From contig DYEC01000010.1 in the NCBI GenBank assembly GCA_020725865.1, positions 1 to 64,000 of the forward strand: DNA of 64,000 nt. Direction: 5' to 3'. A program made the translations under genes and the position numbers. The stretch comes from Anaerolinea sp. Lineage in GTDB: Bacteria > Chloroflexota > Anaerolineae > Anaerolineales > Anaerolineaceae. This document shows positions 37,084 to 46,858 of the stretch, piece by piece (the first letter of the stretch is position 1; each line of letters opens with the position of its first letter). Below the pieces are notes generated by a model. The model was not told the DNA's origin, did no database searches, and was given only the letters and a program-made list of their open reading frames with translations.

Positions 37084-38403
37084 ATGCAACCTCTCAATTT
37101 ACCAGGACCAAATGCAAAGCGAATATTAGAACGCGATCAGGCTGTAATTGCCCCCTGTTACCCCCGAATCTACCCCTTTGTGATGGATCACGGCCGCGGC
37201 ATAGAAGTTTGGGACGTTGACAACAATCGCTTTCTGGATTTTGCGGCTGGTATTGCGGTGGTCTCAACTGGACACAGTCACCCACAAGTTGTCCAGGCAA
37301 TTAAAGATCAAGCTGATAAATTTCTGCACATCTCATCAGACTTCTATCACCCCAAGTGGGTAGAACTTGGAGAAAAACTCAATCAAATTGCACCTTTTGA
37401 TGAAGATGCTGTTTCTTTTATGACAAATTCTGGTACTGAAAGTGTGGAAGCTGCCATAAAATTGGCGCGCTATTACACGGGCAGAACGGCTTTTATTGGC
37501 TTTTTTGGAGGATTTCATGGCCGCACGATGGGTGCGGTCACTTTTACAGCCAGCAAAAACGCCTATCACAGGGGGTTCTTTCCGCTCTTGAATGGTGTTT
37601 ATCATGTTCCTTACCCAGACCCTTATCGTCCTGTCTTGCAAGGTCTTCCAGGAGAGGATTATGGCGAAACAGTAGCCCGTTATATTGAAGAAGAAATTTT
37701 GGGGCGAATATTGCCCCCTGATGAAGTGGCGGGGATTCTAGTTGAGCCAATCCAGGGAGAAGGCGGCTACATTGTACCTGCACCAGGTTTCTTTCCGACA
37801 TTACGCAAATTATGTGACCGGTATGGCATTCTCTTGATTGCAGATGAAGTCCAGTCAGGTGTTGGACGAACGGGTAAATGGTGGGCAATTCAGAATTTCG
37901 GTACAGAGCCAGATATCATTTGCATTGCCAAAGGAATTGCTTCAGGCATGCCAATGGGAGCAATGGTGGCAAGAAAACATATCGCCACCTGGCCTCGCGG
38001 CTCACACGGCAACACCTTTGGAGGCAATCCTCTGGCTTGTGCTGCTGCATTGGCAACGCTCGAGCTGATCGAGAGCGAATACATGGAAAATGCCGCCCGT
38101 ATCGGCTCTTATGCATTGAGCAGATTGGGAAAAATGATGGAAGATCATCCAACGATTGGGGTGGTGCGCGGAATTGGCTTGATGATCGGCATTGAGTTTG
38201 TTGAGAACCGAGAAAGCAAAAAGCCGGCAGAACCGCTGCGCGACCGAATTGTTCAGCTGGCATTTGAAAGAGGATTGCTTACATTAGGCTGTAGCAAATC
38301 CACCATTCGCATTTCCCCTCCCTTGTGCATAACTCGGAAAGAAATGGACGAGGGATTGGATATCCTCGAGGAAGCAATCACTCTTGCTGAGGAAAGTATT
38401 TAA
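37084..38403 (+). CDS. class III pyridoxal-phosphate aminotransferase (GABA/acetylornithine type)
   Basis: The enzyme transfers an omega-amino group, most likely from 4-aminobutyrate or a similar substrate. Motifs are FLDFAAGIAVVSTGHSHPQV, TNSGTESVEAAIKLARYYT, FHGRTMGAV, LIADEVQSGVGRTGK and CIAKGIASGMPMGA, with the PLP lysine in IAKGI. The length of 439 residues from the ATG at 37084 (AAGGA 8 nt upstream) is usual for GabT. The TTG at 37060 is a less likely start. It is 2 nt from the following histidine kinase gene, and co-transcription is likely. Confidence 0.87.
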   Translation: MQPLNLPGPNAKRILERDQAVIAPCYPRIYPFVMDHGRGIEVWDVDNNRFLDFAAGIAVVSTGHSHPQVVQAIKDQADKFLHISSDFYHPKWVELGEKLNQIAPFDEDAVSFMTNSGTESVEAAIKLARYYTGRTAFIGFFGGFHGRTMGAVTFTASKNAYHRGFFPLLNGVYHVPYPDPYRPVLQGLPGEDYGETVARYIEEEILGRILPPDEVAGILVEPIQGEGGYIVPAPGFFPTLRKLCDRYGILLIADEVQSGVGRTGKWWAIQNFGTEPDIICIAKGIASGMPMGAMVARKHIATWPRGSHGNTFGGNPLACAAALATLELIESEYMENAARIGSYALSRLGKMMEDHPTIGVVRGIGLMIGIEFVENRESKKPAEPLRDRIVQLAFERGLLTLGCSKSTIRISPPLCITRKEMDEGLDILEEAITLAEESI

Positions 38404-38405
38404 CC

Positions 38406-39965
38406 ATGCTACCGGATTTCCGCGTTCGTCAGCGTGACTACCTGCTGGAACTGGCACAAGCCCTTACCCAAGAGCTTGACCTGGATAAGGTTTTAAACCG
38501 TGTTCTGGTTATCTCGATTGAAATGCTTGCCGGTCATGCTGGTTTAATTGCCCTGCGAAGCGATCCGGGGGGCTGGCGCGTGCGCGTATCACAGGGTCTG
38601 CCGGCTGGTTTCCTGCGCTTCATTGAACCCTATTTGGCGCAAATCAGTTCTGATGCTGAAGACCCGGAATCTGTTGAGATTCCAGAGATCAACCGTATTT
38701 TGCAAGAACTGACCTACGCTGCCAGCTTCGGCTTGCTAACTGGTGTGGGGCTTCCATTGGTAGCCCGCAATACCGTTGTTGGTGTCATTTATATTTTTCG
38801 CAACTATCCGGGGGTTTTTTCTGCGAATGACCGAGCTTTGTTACGCAGTTTTGCCAATCAGGCGGCAATAGCGGTTCAAAACGCACAACTCTATACGCAG
38901 CTCAGCCGCGAGAAGCAACGCCTGGATGCCTTACTGGATACCGCGGCAGACGGGATTTTGATCCTGACGCCACAAAACAAAATCGAACGTTGTAATGTAT
39001 CTTTTGCCAAGATGATTAATCGTTCTGCCCTGGAAATCCAGGGGAAAAACCACGAAGAGATCATCCAATGGGCAAGCCCACCACAAGGAACCACGCTTGA
39101 ACAGGCAGAGGCAGATGGCTGGCCTTTAACGCCTCATGCGTACCTGTATATTGAGGGTGATTTGAAACGGCCCAATCTGCCCCCATTGCCGGTGGGTATT
39201 ACCTATGCTCCCTTGATTTCTGATGGCGTTCTAGTGAACACAATTGCAACGGTGAGGGACATTACCCGCTTCAGGCAGGCTGAGGAACTCAAAAGCACTT
39301 TTATTTCTGTCATTAGTCATGAGCTTCGCACACCAGTAGCTCTAATCAAGGGATATGTCAGCACCTTGCGCCGTGAAGATGCCAGATGGGAACGCGCTAT
39401 CATTGAAGACAGCCTTGCAGTGATCGAAGAAGAAGCTGACCGTTTAACCCTTTTAATTGAGAACTTATTGGATGCTTCCCGTTTACAAGCAGGGGGACTG
39501 AAACTCAAACGCTCGGATGTTTTGATACCAGAAGTTGCAAAGCGGCTTGCCAAACGGTTGCAAACCCAAACGACCCAGCATCAGATTTTGGTCAGTTTTC
39601 CAGAAGATTTTCCTGTCATTCTGGCAGATGAAAGCAGGTTGGAACAGGTGTTATCAAACCTGATTTCCAACGCCATCAAGTACTCACCCGAAGGGGAGAT
39701 TCGCGTTAGCGGTCAGGTGCGGCAGGAGGTTGTAATCGTTTGTGTAAGTGACCAGGGTCCAGGTATTGCACCCGAAGATATCCCTCATATCTTTGACCGT
39801 TTCTACCGCGCGCCGACTGCCACAACCCGACAAACTAAAGGTGCTGGTTTGGGGTTATACCTTGCGAAAGCCATTGTTGAAGCGCATGGTGGGCAAATAT
39901 GGGTGGACACCGAAACAGGAAAAGGCACGCGAATGTGCTTTTCTTTGCCGCGTCAAATCGAATAA
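38406..39965 (+). CDS. soluble GAF-PAS sensor histidine kinase
   Basis: The protein has 519 residues and no membrane segment. The GAF domain is about 15-165, PAS about 170-290 (LDTAADGILILTPQNKIERC), HisKA about 294-360 with phospho-acceptor His305 (VISHELRTP), and HATPase_c about 400-517. Boxes visible are NLISNAIKYS, DQGPGI, FDRFYRA and GAGLGLYLAKAIVEAHGG. No response regulator is next to it. The GAF domain could sense a small molecule or redox state, and position after an aminotransferase gene hints at a nitrogen-related signal, which is only a guess. Confidence 0.9.
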   Translation: MLPDFRVRQRDYLLELAQALTQELDLDKVLNRVLVISIEMLAGHAGLIALRSDPGGWRVRVSQGLPAGFLRFIEPYLAQISSDAEDPESVEIPEINRILQELTYAASFGLLTGVGLPLVARNTVVGVIYIFRNYPGVFSANDRALLRSFANQAAIAVQNAQLYTQLSREKQRLDALLDTAADGILILTPQNKIERCNVSFAKMINRSALEIQGKNHEEIIQWASPPQGTTLEQAEADGWPLTPHAYLYIEGDLKRPNLPPLPVGITYAPLISDGVLVNTIATVRDITRFRQAEELKSTFISVISHELRTPVALIKGYVSTLRREDARWERAIIEDSLAVIEEEADRLTLLIENLLDASRLQAGGLKLKRSDVLIPEVAKRLAKRLQTQTTQHQILVSFPEDFPVILADESRLEQVLSNLISNAIKYSPEGEIRVSGQVRQEVVIVCVSDQGPGIAPEDIPHIFDRFYRAPTATTRQTKGAGLGLYLAKAIVEAHGGQIWVDTETGKGTRMCFSLPRQIE

Positions 39966-40015
39966 TTCACAAAGTGGTATAATGACCTGACTACTGAATA
40001 AATGAGGTCCAAACT

Positions 40016-41362
40016 ATGCCCCAAACAACTGCATGCCCACGATGCCGTCAGCCCGTATTAGCGGAAATCGAGCAATTATTTGATCTGGCTGTTGATCCCA
40101 AAGCCAAACAACGCTTGTTGAGCGGTGTTGCAAATGTTGTTCAATGTCCTAACTGTGGCTATCAAGGTGCTATCAGCACACCGATAGTTTATCACGACCC
40201 TGAAAAACAGTTGTTGTTAACCTATTTTCCTCCCGAACTGGGCGTGTCCGCCAACGAACAAGAGCGACTGATAGGGCCATTAATTAACCAGGTAATCAAC
40301 CGCTTGCCTCCAGAAAAACGCATGGCATATCTGCTCAATCCTCAGCCAATGTTCACTTTCGATTCGCTAATTCAGCGTATTTTAGAAGCTGACGGTATTA
40401 CGCGGGAAATGCTTCAGGCTCAACAAGATCGTCTTAACCTGCTTCAAAGGTTACTGAGTACCTCTGTTGCAGACACTCGCAAAGAAATTATCCACCAGGA
40501 AGAAAGGTTAATTGACGCGGAGTTTTTCACTCTTCTTGGCAAGTTGGTTGAAATTTCACTAGCGCAAGGCGATCAAAACAGCGCGCGTGCATTGGCAAAC
40601 CTACAAAAAGAACTGATGACAGAAACAGAATTTGGACGACAATTGAGCGTTCAAGTCAAAGAAACTGAGGCGGCCGTTAAATCACTTCAAGAGGCAAGCA
40701 AGAAAGGATTAACCCGAGAAATGCTGCTTGACCTGATGATTGAGGCGCCTACAGAAACACGTCTGACCACACTGGTTAATATGACGCATAACGCTCTGGA
40801 TTACAGTTTCTTCCAGATATTGACCGATCGAATAGAGAAAGCACAAGCTGATCAAAGACAAAAACTGATCGAATTACGCGAAAAACTACTGGTGCAAACG
40901 AGGGAAATTAATCAGGCGATCAAAGCACAGAGAGAAAAGGCGCATCAGGAATTGGAAAAAATACTTGAGGCACCAGACCTCGAAAAAGCCCTTGAGGCAA
41001 AAATCCCAGAAATTGATGAGTACTTCATGCAGGCTTTGGAAAGCGAAATCGAAAATGCTCGTCAGGATGTCAACCTTGAAAAAATGGGCAAACTGCAAAG
41101 GGTCGCAGATGTGCTAAAGAAATACAGCACTCCCCCCCCAGAAGTTGCTCTAATAGAGGAATTAATATCCGTGCAGAATGATCAGGAGCTTGAACAAGTT
41201 CTACAAGAAAACGCAGAGCAAATCACCCCTGAGTTTTTAGCACTGCTGGCTTCTCTTGCCTCTCAAAGTGATCAGAATCAACCCAAAGAGATTCAAGAAA
41301 AATTGCAAGAAATTTACCGTAAAGTGCTGCGCTTTTCAATGCGGCAAAACCTGAGAAAGTAA
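40016..41362 (+). CDS. CpXC-domain protein with long coiled-coil region
   Basis: The N-terminus (about 1-100) has two CPxC pairs, ACPRCRQPVLAEI and QCPNCGYQGAI, about 35 residues apart, and LLTYFPPELGV. This is the CpXC zinc-binding domain. About residues 120-440 are strongly helical and charged, with repeated heptad-like E/Q/K-rich sequence (REINQAIKAQREKAHQELEK), suggesting a dimeric coiled coil. CpXC proteins have no defined function. It has a clear terminator 25 nt downstream and follows the histidine kinase by 50 nt. Confidence 0.8.
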   Translation: MPQTTACPRCRQPVLAEIEQLFDLAVDPKAKQRLLSGVANVVQCPNCGYQGAISTPIVYHDPEKQLLLTYFPPELGVSANEQERLIGPLINQVINRLPPEKRMAYLLNPQPMFTFDSLIQRILEADGITREMLQAQQDRLNLLQRLLSTSVADTRKEIIHQEERLIDAEFFTLLGKLVEISLAQGDQNSARALANLQKELMTETEFGRQLSVQVKETEAAVKSLQEASKKGLTREMLLDLMIEAPTETRLTTLVNMTHNALDYSFFQILTDRIEKAQADQRQKLIELREKLLVQTREINQAIKAQREKAHQELEKILEAPDLEKALEAKIPEIDEYFMQALESEIENARQDVNLEKMGKLQRVADVLKKYSTPPPEVALIEELISVQNDQELEQVLQENAEQITPEFLALLASLASQSDQNQPKEIQEKLQEIYRKVLRFSMRQNLRK

Positions 41363-41386
41363 GACAAGAGATACAAGATTTTGAAG

Positions 41387-41416
41387 AGTGGGCAATCGTT
41401 AGCTGCCCACTTTTTT
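41387..41416 (+). terminator. rho-independent terminator after the CpXC gene
   Basis: A perfect 8-bp stem AGTGGGCA/TGCCCACT with a 9-nt loop is followed by TTTTTT (41411-41416). The T-run ends exactly at the last base of the convergent FHA-regulator gene. Confidence 0.85.
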
Positions 41417-42084
41417 CATTTTATTGGGTTATCCAATCGTAACCCATGCCCTCGAACTGTAATCACATACTCGTGCGTTGGGTCAACCGCTGCCAGTCGT
41501 TCTCGCAATCGGCGCACCAACGCATCTAATGCTTGTTCAGAAACGCCGTCAGCCTCTTCGCTCCAGACCGCCCGCACCAGTTTCTCCCGGTCAATCACCT
41601 GACCAGCAGATTGATATAAAATATGCAAAAGGCGGAACTGCGATGCAGAAAGGGGAGGCACAAGCTCTTTCGCTGCAACCCACACGCGCCGAGACCGTTC
41701 ATCCAAAACTAAACGCCCAACACGACCAGAAAGTGGCAGACGACCATGATCAACCGGCATTGTTGAATCGGAGCTTAAGAAGACAAAATTTTGGATTAAC
41801 GCAATCTGTAATGAATCACCATCTTGCAAATATATCGGGGCGGTTACCAATTGACCGTTGCAATAAGTACCGTTTTTGCTTGCCAAGTCTTCTAAAAGTA
41901 CCCCTTCGCTGGAAGGTGATAAGCGGGCATGAAACCGTGATACCTGACGATGAGGCACAACAATGTCACACTCTGCATCTCTTCCAATGGTTAAGACCCG
42001 TCCGATGAGCCAGCGTTGACCATTTAGCGGACCGGTTTGCCCAATGAGGACAGGTAGATCCGTATTCATATTTTCATACTCCAT
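41416..42084 (-). CDS. FHA-winged-helix transcriptional regulator
   Basis: The ATG at 42084 is chosen because GGAGG lies 6 nt upstream. Residues about 10-105 form an FHA domain (LTIGRDAECDIVV, QVSRFHARL, DLASKNGTYCNGQLV). Residues about 125-220 are an OmpR-type winged helix (LSASQFRLLHILYQSAGQVI and ALDALVRRLRERL). There is no receiver domain. FHA reads phosphothreonine, so the DNA-binding output is probably controlled by Ser/Thr phosphorylation. The divergent neighbour is a membrane-anchored Ser/Thr kinase, the obvious candidate partner. Confidence 0.9.
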   Translation of the reverse strand: MEYENMNTDLPVLIGQTGPLNGQRWLIGRVLTIGRDAECDIVVPHRQVSRFHARLSPSSEGVLLEDLASKNGTYCNGQLVTAPIYLQDGDSLQIALIQNFVFLSSDSTMPVDHGRLPLSGRVGRLVLDERSRRVWVAAKELVPPLSASQFRLLHILYQSAGQVIDREKLVRAVWSEEADGVSEQALDALVRRLRERLAAVDPTHEYVITVRGHGLRLDNPIK

Positions 42085-42164
42085 ACCCACCTCCAGCTTT
42101 TATTTCATCTGCCACTAAAAGGTCAGGTAAATTTATTACTTTGACCCAAATCATTACAGTTATC

Positions 42165-42193
42165 TTACCAAACCAGCCGGGATAAGATATACT
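42165..42193 (+). promoter_or_regulatory. possible promoter of the divergent Ser/Thr kinase
   Basis: TTACCA (42165-42170) and TATACT (42188-42193) are 17 bp apart; an additional TATAAT lies at 42198-42203. The kinase ATG is about 100 bp further on. The 7-bp inverted sequences GTCAGGT and ACCTGAC lie near 42123 and 42224, on either side. Confidence 0.3.
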
Positions 42194-42300
42194 TTATTAT
42201 AATCACATAGAAAAACTTGTTATAGACCTGACAGAAATAACGCCGAAAAACAACTGCGGTCTTGTTGGTCTGATTTTCAAGAAAGTGAGGATTTTGTTCG

Positions 42301-43284
42301 ATGCCGGTTCCCCTTAAGGCTGGGGAGATTCTACGCGGGCGCTACCGCATTAACCGAATCATCGGTCAGGGTGGTATGGGAAGCATTTATCTGGCAGATG
42401 ATCTGCGGCTATCTGGACGACTATGCGCCTTGAAAGAAGTCGAACACGACCGCTCATTATCACCGGAATTGCTACAACAAGCCCGTGAACAGTTTTTTCG
42501 GGAAGCGACCATCCTTGCCAGACTTGACCACCCCAATCTTCCAAAAGTCTCCGACTTTTTCTCAATTGGTAATCGTGATTATTTGGTAATGGATTATGTT
42601 CCGGGTAAAGATTTGCGAACACTGATGATAGAAGCTCGTCAAAAGGGAGAATTTTTATTTGAGGGCGATGTTCTCAACTGGGCAAACCAGCTTGCAGATG
42701 CGTTGGCTTATCTCCACAGCCAAAATCCACCCATCTTGCACCGCGATATTAAACCCAGCAACTTAAAATTAACCCCAAGCGGTTTATTGAAACTTGTAGA
42801 TTTCGGCCTGGTTAAATTGCTGGCACCTGGCGAGGTTACAATCACCGTTCTTCAGGGGCAGGGAACTGCCATTTATACACCACTAGAGCAGTATGGGGGT
42901 GATAGCGGACATACGGATATTCGCAGTGATATTTATGCTTTTGGGGCAACCTTATATCATTTGTTAACCAACACTCCCCCCGCTGATGCTCGAGAACGGT
43001 TTCTGAACCCGGAGAGTTTGATACCACCCCGCCAAATCAACCCTGCAATCAGCAACCGCACTGAGCGCGCGATACTGGAAGCAATGAATTTGCACCCGGA
43101 CCAGCGCCCAGAAAATGTTGAGGCATTTCGACAAATGCTGGTAGGAGACCAACCAACAATTACGCGCCCGATAGCCAGGCCAATTCAACTGCGGGACATT
43201 TTAAAATCTGATCCAGAACGTATCCTGTGGTGGATCTCGATTGGATTAACACTGCTAATGCTTCTGACGATTGTTATACGCTAA
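42301..43284 (+). CDS. membrane-anchored Ser/Thr protein kinase
   Basis: The kinase domain (about 14-280) has the Gly-rich loop [38 protein letters not shown] and [14 protein letters not shown]. One membrane helix near the C-terminus (about 307-325, [17 protein letters not shown]) ends the protein, so there is no extracytoplasmic sensor, which differs from PASTA kinases. The catalytic set appears complete. It is divergent from the FHA-winged-helix regulator, probably its substrate or reader. It starts at ATG with GTGAGG about 8 nt upstream and converges on the GH3 gene. Confidence 0.9.
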   Translation: MPVPLKAGEILRGRYRINRIIGQGGMGSIYLADDLRLSGRLCALKEVEHDRSLSPELLQQAREQFFREATILARLDHPNLPKVSDFFSIGNRDYLVMDYVPGKDLRTLMIEARQKGEFLFEGDVLNWANQLADALAYLHSQNPPILHRDIKPSNLKLTPSGLLKLVDFGLVKLLAPGEVTITVLQGQGTAIYTPLEQYGGDSGHTDIRSDIYAFGATLYHLLTNTPPADARERFLNPESLIPPRQINPAISNRTERAILEAMNLHPDQRPENVEAFRQMLVGDQPTITRPIARPIQLRDILKSDPERILWWISIGLTLLMLLTIVIR

Positions 43285-43295
43285 CCAAGCAAGAT

Positions 43296-46106
43296 TCATC
43301 CTCGTCTCTTCTCCAGAGAACGATAGCATTGCCAGAATCCTACCGCCCCGCCTACGCCCATACCGAAAACAACAACCAAAATGCTAATCCCAAAACTTGT
43401 ATGATATGCATTGGGGGAAAACAGTGCCAGTAGCAGATATCCTGCAAGTCCCCCAATCACAACACATAACCCACATCGTGTCGCCAAACGTAGTGAATAT
43501 TTTCTTTTGGCAAATTGAAAAATGCCAAACGCCCCAAACCAGGCCAGAAAAACTGACAAAAAACCAATTGCTGTTTGGGCCTTCACGAGTGGAACATTTT
43601 CTGGCAATTCTGTTGGCTCTATAACAGGGGTGGCAGTTTTGGGGTTCTCAGGGGTGGCAGTTGGCACAACAGTGGGCGCAATTTCAGTAACCGCGCTAGG
43701 ACCATTAGTCACATCCAACTTTAAGATTTCAGAGGTCAGTGCCGGATCGCTAACTGCACGAATTTCTAACACACCCTGATTTTGAATCCGATAACTTGCG
43801 CGAGCGACACCACCACTTGTTACCGTCTCTATTTGCTGAACGACTTCACTCTCTCCACCCCCCGAAAACAAAAATCGCACAACGGTTCCGTCTGGTACAG
43901 GATTGCGGTTATGATCGTAAATGATGCCAGTACGCAAAGGAAGAACATCGCCAATACTGAATTTTACAGTCTCGGTTGGTTCTGCTGTCACAATCAGCGT
44001 AGCACGCGGTACCGGACTAACCGCATCTGGTAAATCCAGAAATAGGGGGATCACCTGGGAAGGGTCCGGTGACATCGCAGTAATCAAATCATAACCAACG
44101 CCCGGTATGGAAACTGGCGAGGCACCTACCGGCTTCAGTTCTTGAAACAATATCCGCGCTGCCAGATCAATAAATGCTGGAGACTTGCTATAGACACCGT
44201 AGTATGCGGATAATTTGGAAATATCTGTTGCATCCAGATAATATGGCGCATTAAACGCAAACGCAACCACCTTCTTATTGGTAAATAAATCAGGACGATC
44301 AGAAAGAAAACGACGCAAAGCCAAAGACTCCGGACGAGATTGCTGTACATTTAGGAGAGCAAAGACGATCCAGTCAGCAGCACGCAAGTCATCTTCTATA
44401 GGCGGTAAATCCGGCATCCCATTTAACATCCCCCAAAGATCAGCAAACGAATAAGACGAAAGACGATATTGAAGGACCTGCCCGCCAATCTGAGGTCCAT
44501 ACAGCCGAATAACCGCTTTTTGTAACCCGTCTACTGGAAAAGCAAATTGTTCAACACACTGGCTGCACTGTCGCTCTGGCAATACATCGGTCAGAAATAC
44601 AATACGATCGCGACTTGTCGGTGGATTTGACAATGTTGTAGCAAGCTCCGAGAACGAAGGGCTGATCAACGTAACTGCACGTTTGGCAATCTCAAAGGAA
44701 ACCTGTTGGGATTTACCAATTTCATCTAATCCCTCGGCTCCCGGTATGACATTTTCAATCTCAAAATATCCATATAGACGGTACTTCAAAGTGAGTATGC
44801 GCTTTACGGATGTGTCAACTCGTTCCGCAAACTCTGCATCTTCAATATATTTTTGTGTGAATAAATCCAATGTTTTGACAATCGTTGTATAACTATCTGG
44901 ATCACCTGAAGAAATGAAATTGCCCAGATAGAGAATATCATTTCCTGCCAGAAACGCGTTGCGGGCCACTTGTCGAGCATCAAAAGACTGCCCAGTAATA
45001 TCGTAAAAGCGTCGTACTGCCTGGCTGCCCAAATCATCGCTTATGACAATCCCACCCCCTTCTCTCCAGGCTGAAAAAGCCGGTAGACTCATGAGCTGAT
45101 CAAAAGCAGCAGAGTCAAAACTCACCGGACGGGTTGTGGCGCGAATATTTCCTTGAAAACCCTGATAACGGATATGGGAAACCAGCAGACCATCTGTGAC
45201 GCTCTCGCCATTTGGCGCGTTACCGGTCACAGCAAAAAATGGTGCTAGTTCAATTTGTTTCAGTTGTTCCAGCGACTTTCGCACGGTTGCGATTTCCTCA
45301 TCAGGCTGGCGATCCGAGCCCCCTCTTCCGGGGAAATGTTTGGCAATCACCGCCAGTCTCTGTGCACTACCATAGTGCAGTCCACTAATATAAGCCTTTC
45401 CCATTTCACCTACCCAATAAGGATCGCCACCAAATGTACGTGTGCCCAGGTCTTCTCCGCTACCTGCTTGGACCACATCCAAAACATCCAGCGATGGCCC
45501 TAAAAGTAAATTGAAACCCAACCGTTGTAACTCCTGTCCCAGCACAACGCCTGTTGAGCGTGCCAGCTCTGTTTTCCAAGTAGCACCAATTGCCATTTGA
45601 TTTGGTAACGGAGTTAAACCATTCAAAAGTTGATCATAAGGGTATCCATCACCCTCCTGAGAGATACCAATGAACAAAGGCACAAATTGAGGAGTATAGC
45701 TGGTTTTTGTAATTGTATCTGTCTGGCTGATTGTTGAAGCTTCCCAAGCACTTTTTTGGAGCTGTGAGTTTAATGAATAAGTTTCACGGATTGTATTCTC
45801 AGGTCCAACAAAATTATCGTTCGCTGCACGTAGAACCACTCCACCGATATGATGACGGACAATCAAGTCATAAATTTGGCTATCCGGGGTCACCTGACGC
45901 CCCTTAAAGGTTACTAAAAACAACTGCCCCACGCGCTCCCGGGGCGTCATTTTCTTCAACAGAATTTCTGCAAGGCTGGAGGCATCTACATCTTGGTATA
46001 AAGGTTTTGCCCAAGAGGTCAGGTTAACTTGAGCAATCAAGATTATCACAAGGGTAAATACCAACAAAGAGCGGTAAGCCCAGCAAGACATCCTGGAGTG
46101 TTTCAT
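43296..46106 (-). CDS. GH3-family secreted glycosidase-like protein with Ig-like and C-terminal membrane parts
   Basis: The 936 residues comprise a signal/anchor (about 12-34), GH3 N domain (about 45-440), GH3 C domain (about 450-660), an invasin/Ig-like domain (about 700-810), a Pro/Thr linker, and two or three membrane helices at the end. KHFPGRGGSD (256-265) matches the NagZ substrate motif, and Asp357 (VISDDLG) is the nucleophile. The NagZ general acid loop DxH is replaced by PDEE (268-271), so the usual catalytic His is missing. Beta-N-acetylhexosaminidase activity is therefore uncertain. It overlaps the upstream GDPD gene by 4 bp. Confidence 0.82.
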   Translation of the reverse strand: MKHSRMSCWAYRSLLVFTLVIILIAQVNLTSWAKPLYQDVDASSLAEILLKKMTPRERVGQLFLVTFKGRQVTPDSQIYDLIVRHHIGGVVLRAANDNFVGPENTIRETYSLNSQLQKSAWEASTISQTDTITKTSYTPQFVPLFIGISQEGDGYPYDQLLNGLTPLPNQMAIGATWKTELARSTGVVLGQELQRLGFNLLLGPSLDVLDVVQAGSGEDLGTRTFGGDPYWVGEMGKAYISGLHYGSAQRLAVIAKHFPGRGGSDRQPDEEIATVRKSLEQLKQIELAPFFAVTGNAPNGESVTDGLLVSHIRYQGFQGNIRATTRPVSFDSAAFDQLMSLPAFSAWREGGGIVISDDLGSQAVRRFYDITGQSFDARQVARNAFLAGNDILYLGNFISSGDPDSYTTIVKTLDLFTQKYIEDAEFAERVDTSVKRILTLKYRLYGYFEIENVIPGAEGLDEIGKSQQVSFEIAKRAVTLISPSFSELATTLSNPPTSRDRIVFLTDVLPERQCSQCVEQFAFPVDGLQKAVIRLYGPQIGGQVLQYRLSSYSFADLWGMLNGMPDLPPIEDDLRAADWIVFALLNVQQSRPESLALRRFLSDRPDLFTNKKVVAFAFNAPYYLDATDISKLSAYYGVYSKSPAFIDLAARILFQELKPVGASPVSIPGVGYDLITAMSPDPSQVIPLFLDLPDAVSPVPRATLIVTAEPTETVKFSIGDVLPLRTGIIYDHNRNPVPDGTVVRFLFSGGGESEVVQQIETVTSGGVARASYRIQNQGVLEIRAVSDPALTSEILKLDVTNGPSAVTEIAPTVVPTATPENPKTATPVIEPTELPENVPLVKAQTAIGFLSVFLAWFGAFGIFQFAKRKYSLRLATRCGLCVVIGGLAGYLLLALFSPNAYHTSFGISILVVVFGMGVGGAVGFWQCYRSLEKRRG

Positions 46107-46858
46107 ACCACCTCCAGAACCTGCCGAGCAAGGCGGGGATCGTCAGTAAACACTCCATCCACACCAAGTTCAAACAAACGTCTCATCTCGCGTTCTTCAT
46201 TAACTGTCCATACAAAGATCTTTCGCTGCCAGTGATGATGCTTTCTAACAAGGTCCCTGGTTACATCAGTAAAGTAAGGATGTATGGCATGAGGAGCAAC
46301 TCTGCGACGCAACACGGAACGAGCCAGCCACCCTGACCAACCTTCTTCTGCAAGCATTCCGCGCGGCACTTCGGGCAAGAGGTTTCCCGCGCGAATAAGA
46401 TTACCAGCAAAAAACGAGGAAAACAGAACCCTTTCTTCCAGTTGATATTTCCTCACTAGTTCAACCACCCGGACAACAAGCTCATCACCTGGGGACGCAT
46501 AATTTGTGAACTCAACGTTGATAAACAGATCTTTCCCAATTGACTCAAAAACCTCTGCTAGCGTCGGGATGCGTTCACCAGAAAACTGGGCACCAAAATG
46601 CAAGCCCGCATCCAATTTTTTTAACTCTTCCAGTTTCAATTTTCTGACGGTCCCATGGCCATTCGTCGTTCGATCAACAGTCTGATCATGAATAACCACA
46701 ACCTCGCCATCTGCTGAAAGTTTCGCATCAAGCTCGATGGCGTCTGCGCCGTGCTCAACCGCTAGCTTGAAAGCCGCTAACGTGTTTTCGGGAGCATATG
46801 CCGAAGCGCCGCGATGTGCAAAAATGATTGGTCTTGTAAATTGGTAAATAAAATTCAT
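46103..46858 (-). CDS. glycerophosphodiester phosphodiesterase
   Basis: The enzyme splits glycerophosphodiesters into glycerol 3-phosphate and an alcohol. The TIM-barrel has FAHRGASAYAPENTLAAF with the catalytic His and Arg, AIELDAKLSADGEVVVIHD with the metal-binding Glu-x-Asp and second His, and VWTVNEEREMRR late. The 251 residues have no signal peptide, so it should be cytosolic. It overlaps the ATPase gene upstream and the GH3 gene downstream by 4 bp each (ATGA), showing tight translational coupling. Confidence 0.92.
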   Translation of the reverse strand: MNFIYQFTRPIIFAHRGASAYAPENTLAAFKLAVEHGADAIELDAKLSADGEVVVIHDQTVDRTTNGHGTVRKLKLEELKKLDAGLHFGAQFSGERIPTLAEVFESIGKDLFINVEFTNYASPGDELVVRVVELVRKYQLEERVLFSSFFAGNLIRAGNLLPEVPRGMLAEEGWSGWLARSVLRRRVAPHAIHPYFTDVTRDLVRKHHHWQRKIFVWTVNEEREMRRLFELGVDGVFTDDPRLARQVLEVV

